From NCBI GenBank assembly GCA_964580675.1, contig CAZOLI010000089.1, forward strand, positions 1-7,620: a DNA stretch of 7,620 nt. The letters run 5' to 3'. Shown one piece after another: positions 6,529-7,620 of the stretch; the stretch's first letter is position 1; each line of letters opens with the position of its first letter. The notes beneath the pieces were generated by a model. The model had not been told where the DNA came from and made no database searches. It saw only the letters and a program-made list of their open reading frames with translations. Source of the stretch: CAZOLI01 sp964580675 (GTDB taxonomy: Bacteria; Planctomycetota; MHYJ01; CAYXQY01). The translations under genes were made by a program, and so were the position numbers.

Positions 6529-6650
6529 ATCGGACGAAACGGGACCTCCGAGTCCCCCGGGAAAACCGTGAGAAATCCGGAGACGACGGGGGTTCTGACG
6601 GGACGAAGGAGAACGGGGACCGCAACGAGGACAGGGAGAACGAAGAGTAG
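6525..6650 (+). CDS. Possible small highly charged ORF overlapping the secreted-protein stop (41 aa)
   Basis: The ATG at 6525 overlaps the TGA of the preceding gene (ATGA). AAGGA at 6514-6518 lies six bases upstream, so start signal and overlap both fit translational coupling. The product is 41 residues of almost only charged, Gly, Asn and Ser residues (for example GDDGGSDGTKENGDRNEDRE), with no hydrophobic core, and is likely disordered. The DNA is strongly purine-rich, so the open frame may simply reflect composition, or it may be a frame-shifted former C-terminal tail of the gene at 5635. I recognise no family. Confidence 0.25.
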   Translation: MNRTKRDLRVPRENREKSGDDGGSDGTKENGDRNEDRENEE

Positions 6651-6764
6651 AGGTAGGAAAAAAGAAAATACGGCCGGGCCCATTCATGTTCATCAGCGTG
6701 CAACATTACGTTCAGATCATGCATTGTTTTGGTAATCGTTAATCAGAAAATGACAGGGGATGCC

Positions 6765-7304
6765 ATGTTGAAACGCCTTCTTCCATTCCTGACGATTGTC
6801 TTTTTGGTCAGTTGCAATGCCATAAATAACGTTGCCCGGTCCACCCCGGCGGAAGCGTTCAGCAGTCATGACATGACAAACGCCCCCGACATCTACGGGG
6901 GCACCCTCGGCTACCTCGGTCTAAATGAAGATGTCACCCTGGCCAGGCTTCCGGAAAAGAGCGACCATCGAAGAGCACTCCGGGGTGTTGACCATGCTCG
7001 GTATCCTCTCAAAGACCACAATGCGTCCGAACATCAGAACATGTTTCCGGAAACCAAGAAGCGGATCGGGCATGGAACCCCGTTTCTGGATCCAGGAGCT
7101 GGCGTCGCCCGGGCGTTCGATAGCCTTGCTATTTTCATTTCGATCGTCGATTTCCCTTTTACGCTTGCTGTGGACACGTTATTACTCCCCTACACCATCC
7201 TGGTGGATGCCGTTCAACTGCTGAATACGCCCCCTGATGATCAAGATGAAACAACTCGTCATCAGAACAAAGAAGAACGAAAAGGAAGTTCGAACGGATC
7301 CTAA
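6765..7304 (+). CDS. YceK/YidQ-like lipoprotein (DUF1375 family), enlarged
   Basis: This 179-residue lipoprotein begins with a textbook signal: MLKRLLPFLTIVFLVSC, lipobox LVSC with Cys17 and Asn at +2. DIYGGT (about residues 42-47) and the hydrophobic block IVDFPFTLAVDTLLLPYTI (about 127-145) match the two hallmarks of the YceK/YidQ (DUF1375) family: a 'h-Y-x-G-T/v' segment and a 'h-h-D-h-P-h-s-h-h-x-D-T-h-h-L-P' segment. The family has no well-defined biochemical role. Usual members are about 75-120 residues; here some 75 charged residues are inserted between the hallmarks, and a charged tail follows. The frame is open back to a TTG at 6729 and an ATG at 6750, but the ATG at 6765 is chosen because it places Lys-Arg directly before the hydrophobic core and has AGGGGA (6755-6760) just upstream. 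It is the last gene of the envelope cluster before the second toxin-antitoxin copy. Confidence 0.75.
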   Translation: MLKRLLPFLTIVFLVSCNAINNVARSTPAEAFSSHDMTNAPDIYGGTLGYLGLNEDVTLARLPEKSDHRRALRGVDHARYPLKDHNASEHQNMFPETKKRIGHGTPFLDPGAGVARAFDSLAIFISIVDFPFTLAVDTLLLPYTILVDAVQLLNTPPDDQDETTRHQNKEERKGSSNGS

Positions 7305-7359
7305 ATTTTCATGGGGATGTGGGCCCCTCGCTTCAAACCGTTCGTCCCGCTCAGACGTT

Positions 7360-7372
7360 GCGTCTTCGACGC
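7360..7372. other. Small stem-loop GCGTC-TTC-GACGC after the YceK-like gene
   Basis: A 5-bp GC-rich stem with a TTC loop. Weaker outer pairing is possible between the CGTCCCGC region (about 7343-7350) and GCGGACGG (about 7374-7381). No T-run follows, so a rho-independent terminator is not established; it may only mark the end of the lipoprotein transcript. The rest of 7305-7433 shows no gene I can support. Confidence 0.3.
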
Positions 7373-7433
7373 TGCGGACGGAAGCAAAAGTGATGGGGAA
7401 ACATCAACAAAACACAACGTGCTTATCGGCACC

Positions 7434-7462
7434 TTGAAGGGAAGGAGATACACCGGTAATAT
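7434..7462 (+). promoter_or_regulatory. Probable promoter of toxin-antitoxin copy 2
   Basis: TTGAAG (7434-7439, 4 of 6) and TAATAT (7457-7462, 4 of 6) are spaced by exactly 17 bp. They align without gaps with the boxes at 3129-3157 although the surrounding sequence differs. The expected start is near 7469, directly before the operator-like repeats. Confidence 0.5.
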
Positions 7463-7470
7463 AAAGAATG

Positions 7471-7515
7471 AACCATTATGGTTCCATTATGCACCGATTC
7501 TTATTTGCACGCAAA
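7471..7515 (+). promoter_or_regulatory. Operator-like repeats in front of antitoxin copy 2
   Basis: AACCAT-T-ATGGTT (7471-7483) is a 6-bp-arm inverted repeat, one base pair longer per arm than in copy 1. The direct repeat is perfect here: CCATTATG at 7473-7480 and again at 7484-7491, an 11-bp period. TTTGC-AC-GCAAA (7504-7515) is the same as in copy 1. The likely ligand is the ribbon-helix-helix antitoxin itself. Confidence 0.5.
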
Positions 7516-7526
7516 CAACCTGTTTC

Positions 7527-7620
7527 ATGGCCAACATCACGCTGAAAAACGTTCCGGAGGAACTTTACGAACAATTAAAACAGCAGGCGGAGGCACACCG
7601 TCGCAGCATCAACCAGGAAG
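7527..7620 (+). CDS. FitA-like ribbon-helix-helix antitoxin (copy 2), partial at window edge
   Basis: The first 31 codons are present and identical at nucleotide level to 3222-3315. They cover the entire DNA-binding strand, the first helix and the start of the second helix (up to SINQE). Both antitoxins therefore have the same DNA-reading residues in the visible part and could bind each other's operators. Whether a PIN toxin follows, and whether the toxin-binding C-terminus is also identical, lies beyond the window. As in copy 1, no Shine-Dalgarno precedes the ATG. Confidence 0.85.
   Translation, partial: MANITLKNVPEELYEQLKQQAEAHRRSINQE

Larger units (their letters stand above)
7434..7620 (+). 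repeat. Direct repeat, copy 2 (cut by window edge)
   Basis: Same element as 3129-3315, offset 4305 bp. Positions 7490-7620 are identical to 3185-3315. Similarity fades at about 7434 on the left and is unresolved on the right because the window ends. The unit brackets the envelope-gene cluster in direct orientation. Confidence 0.9.

Noticed and set aside
7237..7437. 66-residue + strand frame after the YceK-like gene
   Set aside because: It overlaps the 3' end of the lipoprotein gene in another frame, crosses a stem-loop, ends in the copy 2 promoter and has no recognisable features.
3166..7620. Composite transposon explanation for the direct repeats
   Set aside because: No transposase, terminal inverted repeats or target-site duplications are visible; the repeated DNA is a toxin-antitoxin promoter and gene.

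Overview
The window looks like an accessory stretch of a Gram-negative (diderm) bacterial chromosome of roughly 50-55% GC (estimated by eye). Two lipoproteins with clear lipoboxes and one protein with a Sec-type signal peptide imply an outer membrane and periplasm. The phylum cannot be fixed from the sequence. All confident genes are on the + strand, with AT-rich or repeat-bearing gaps between them.

Layout. (1) 2-154 is the 3' end of a gene whose product resembles the C-terminus of a PIN-domain ribonuclease (VapC-like toxin). (2) 155-555 is a non-coding gap holding a degenerate 7-bp tandem repeat (213-319), a promoter with a perfect TATAAT (385-390), and a leader with small overlapping ORFs. 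(3) 556-2805 encodes a 749-residue APC-superfamily amino-acid permease fused to two universal-stress-protein-like cytoplasmic domains. (4) 2806-3128 has no recognisable gene. (5) 3129-3865 is a complete type II toxin-antitoxin operon: promoter, operator-like repeats, an 80-residue ribbon-helix-helix (FitA-like) antitoxin and a 134-residue PIN/VapC toxin, the two genes overlapping at ATGA. (6) 3866-4176 is a gap with a REP-like hairpin (4050-4074). (7) 4177-7304 is a cell-envelope cluster: a beta-propeller (WD40-like) lipoprotein, a secreted protein possibly of LolA/LppX type, a possible 41-residue charged ORF overlapping its stop codon, and a YceK/YidQ-like (DUF1375) lipoprotein with an enlarged middle. 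(8) 7434-7620 starts a second copy of the same toxin-antitoxin locus. From 7490 to the window edge it is identical to the first copy, including the first 31 antitoxin codons; the window ends inside it.

How it fits together. The envelope genes are bracketed by a direct repeat made of the promoter, operator and start of one toxin-antitoxin module, with copies 4305 bp apart. The most interesting detail is in the operator. The two copies differ at only three positions over 150 bp, all in the operator region. Two of these differences are matched changes 11 bp apart, so each copy keeps its own version of an internal direct repeat (CCAA/CCAA in copy 1, CCAT/CCAT in copy 2). This could reflect selection on, or gene conversion of, operator half-sites in a recently duplicated module. 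With the PIN-like fragment at the left edge, the window touches three PIN or RHH loci in 7.6 kb, as expected of a plastic genomic region.
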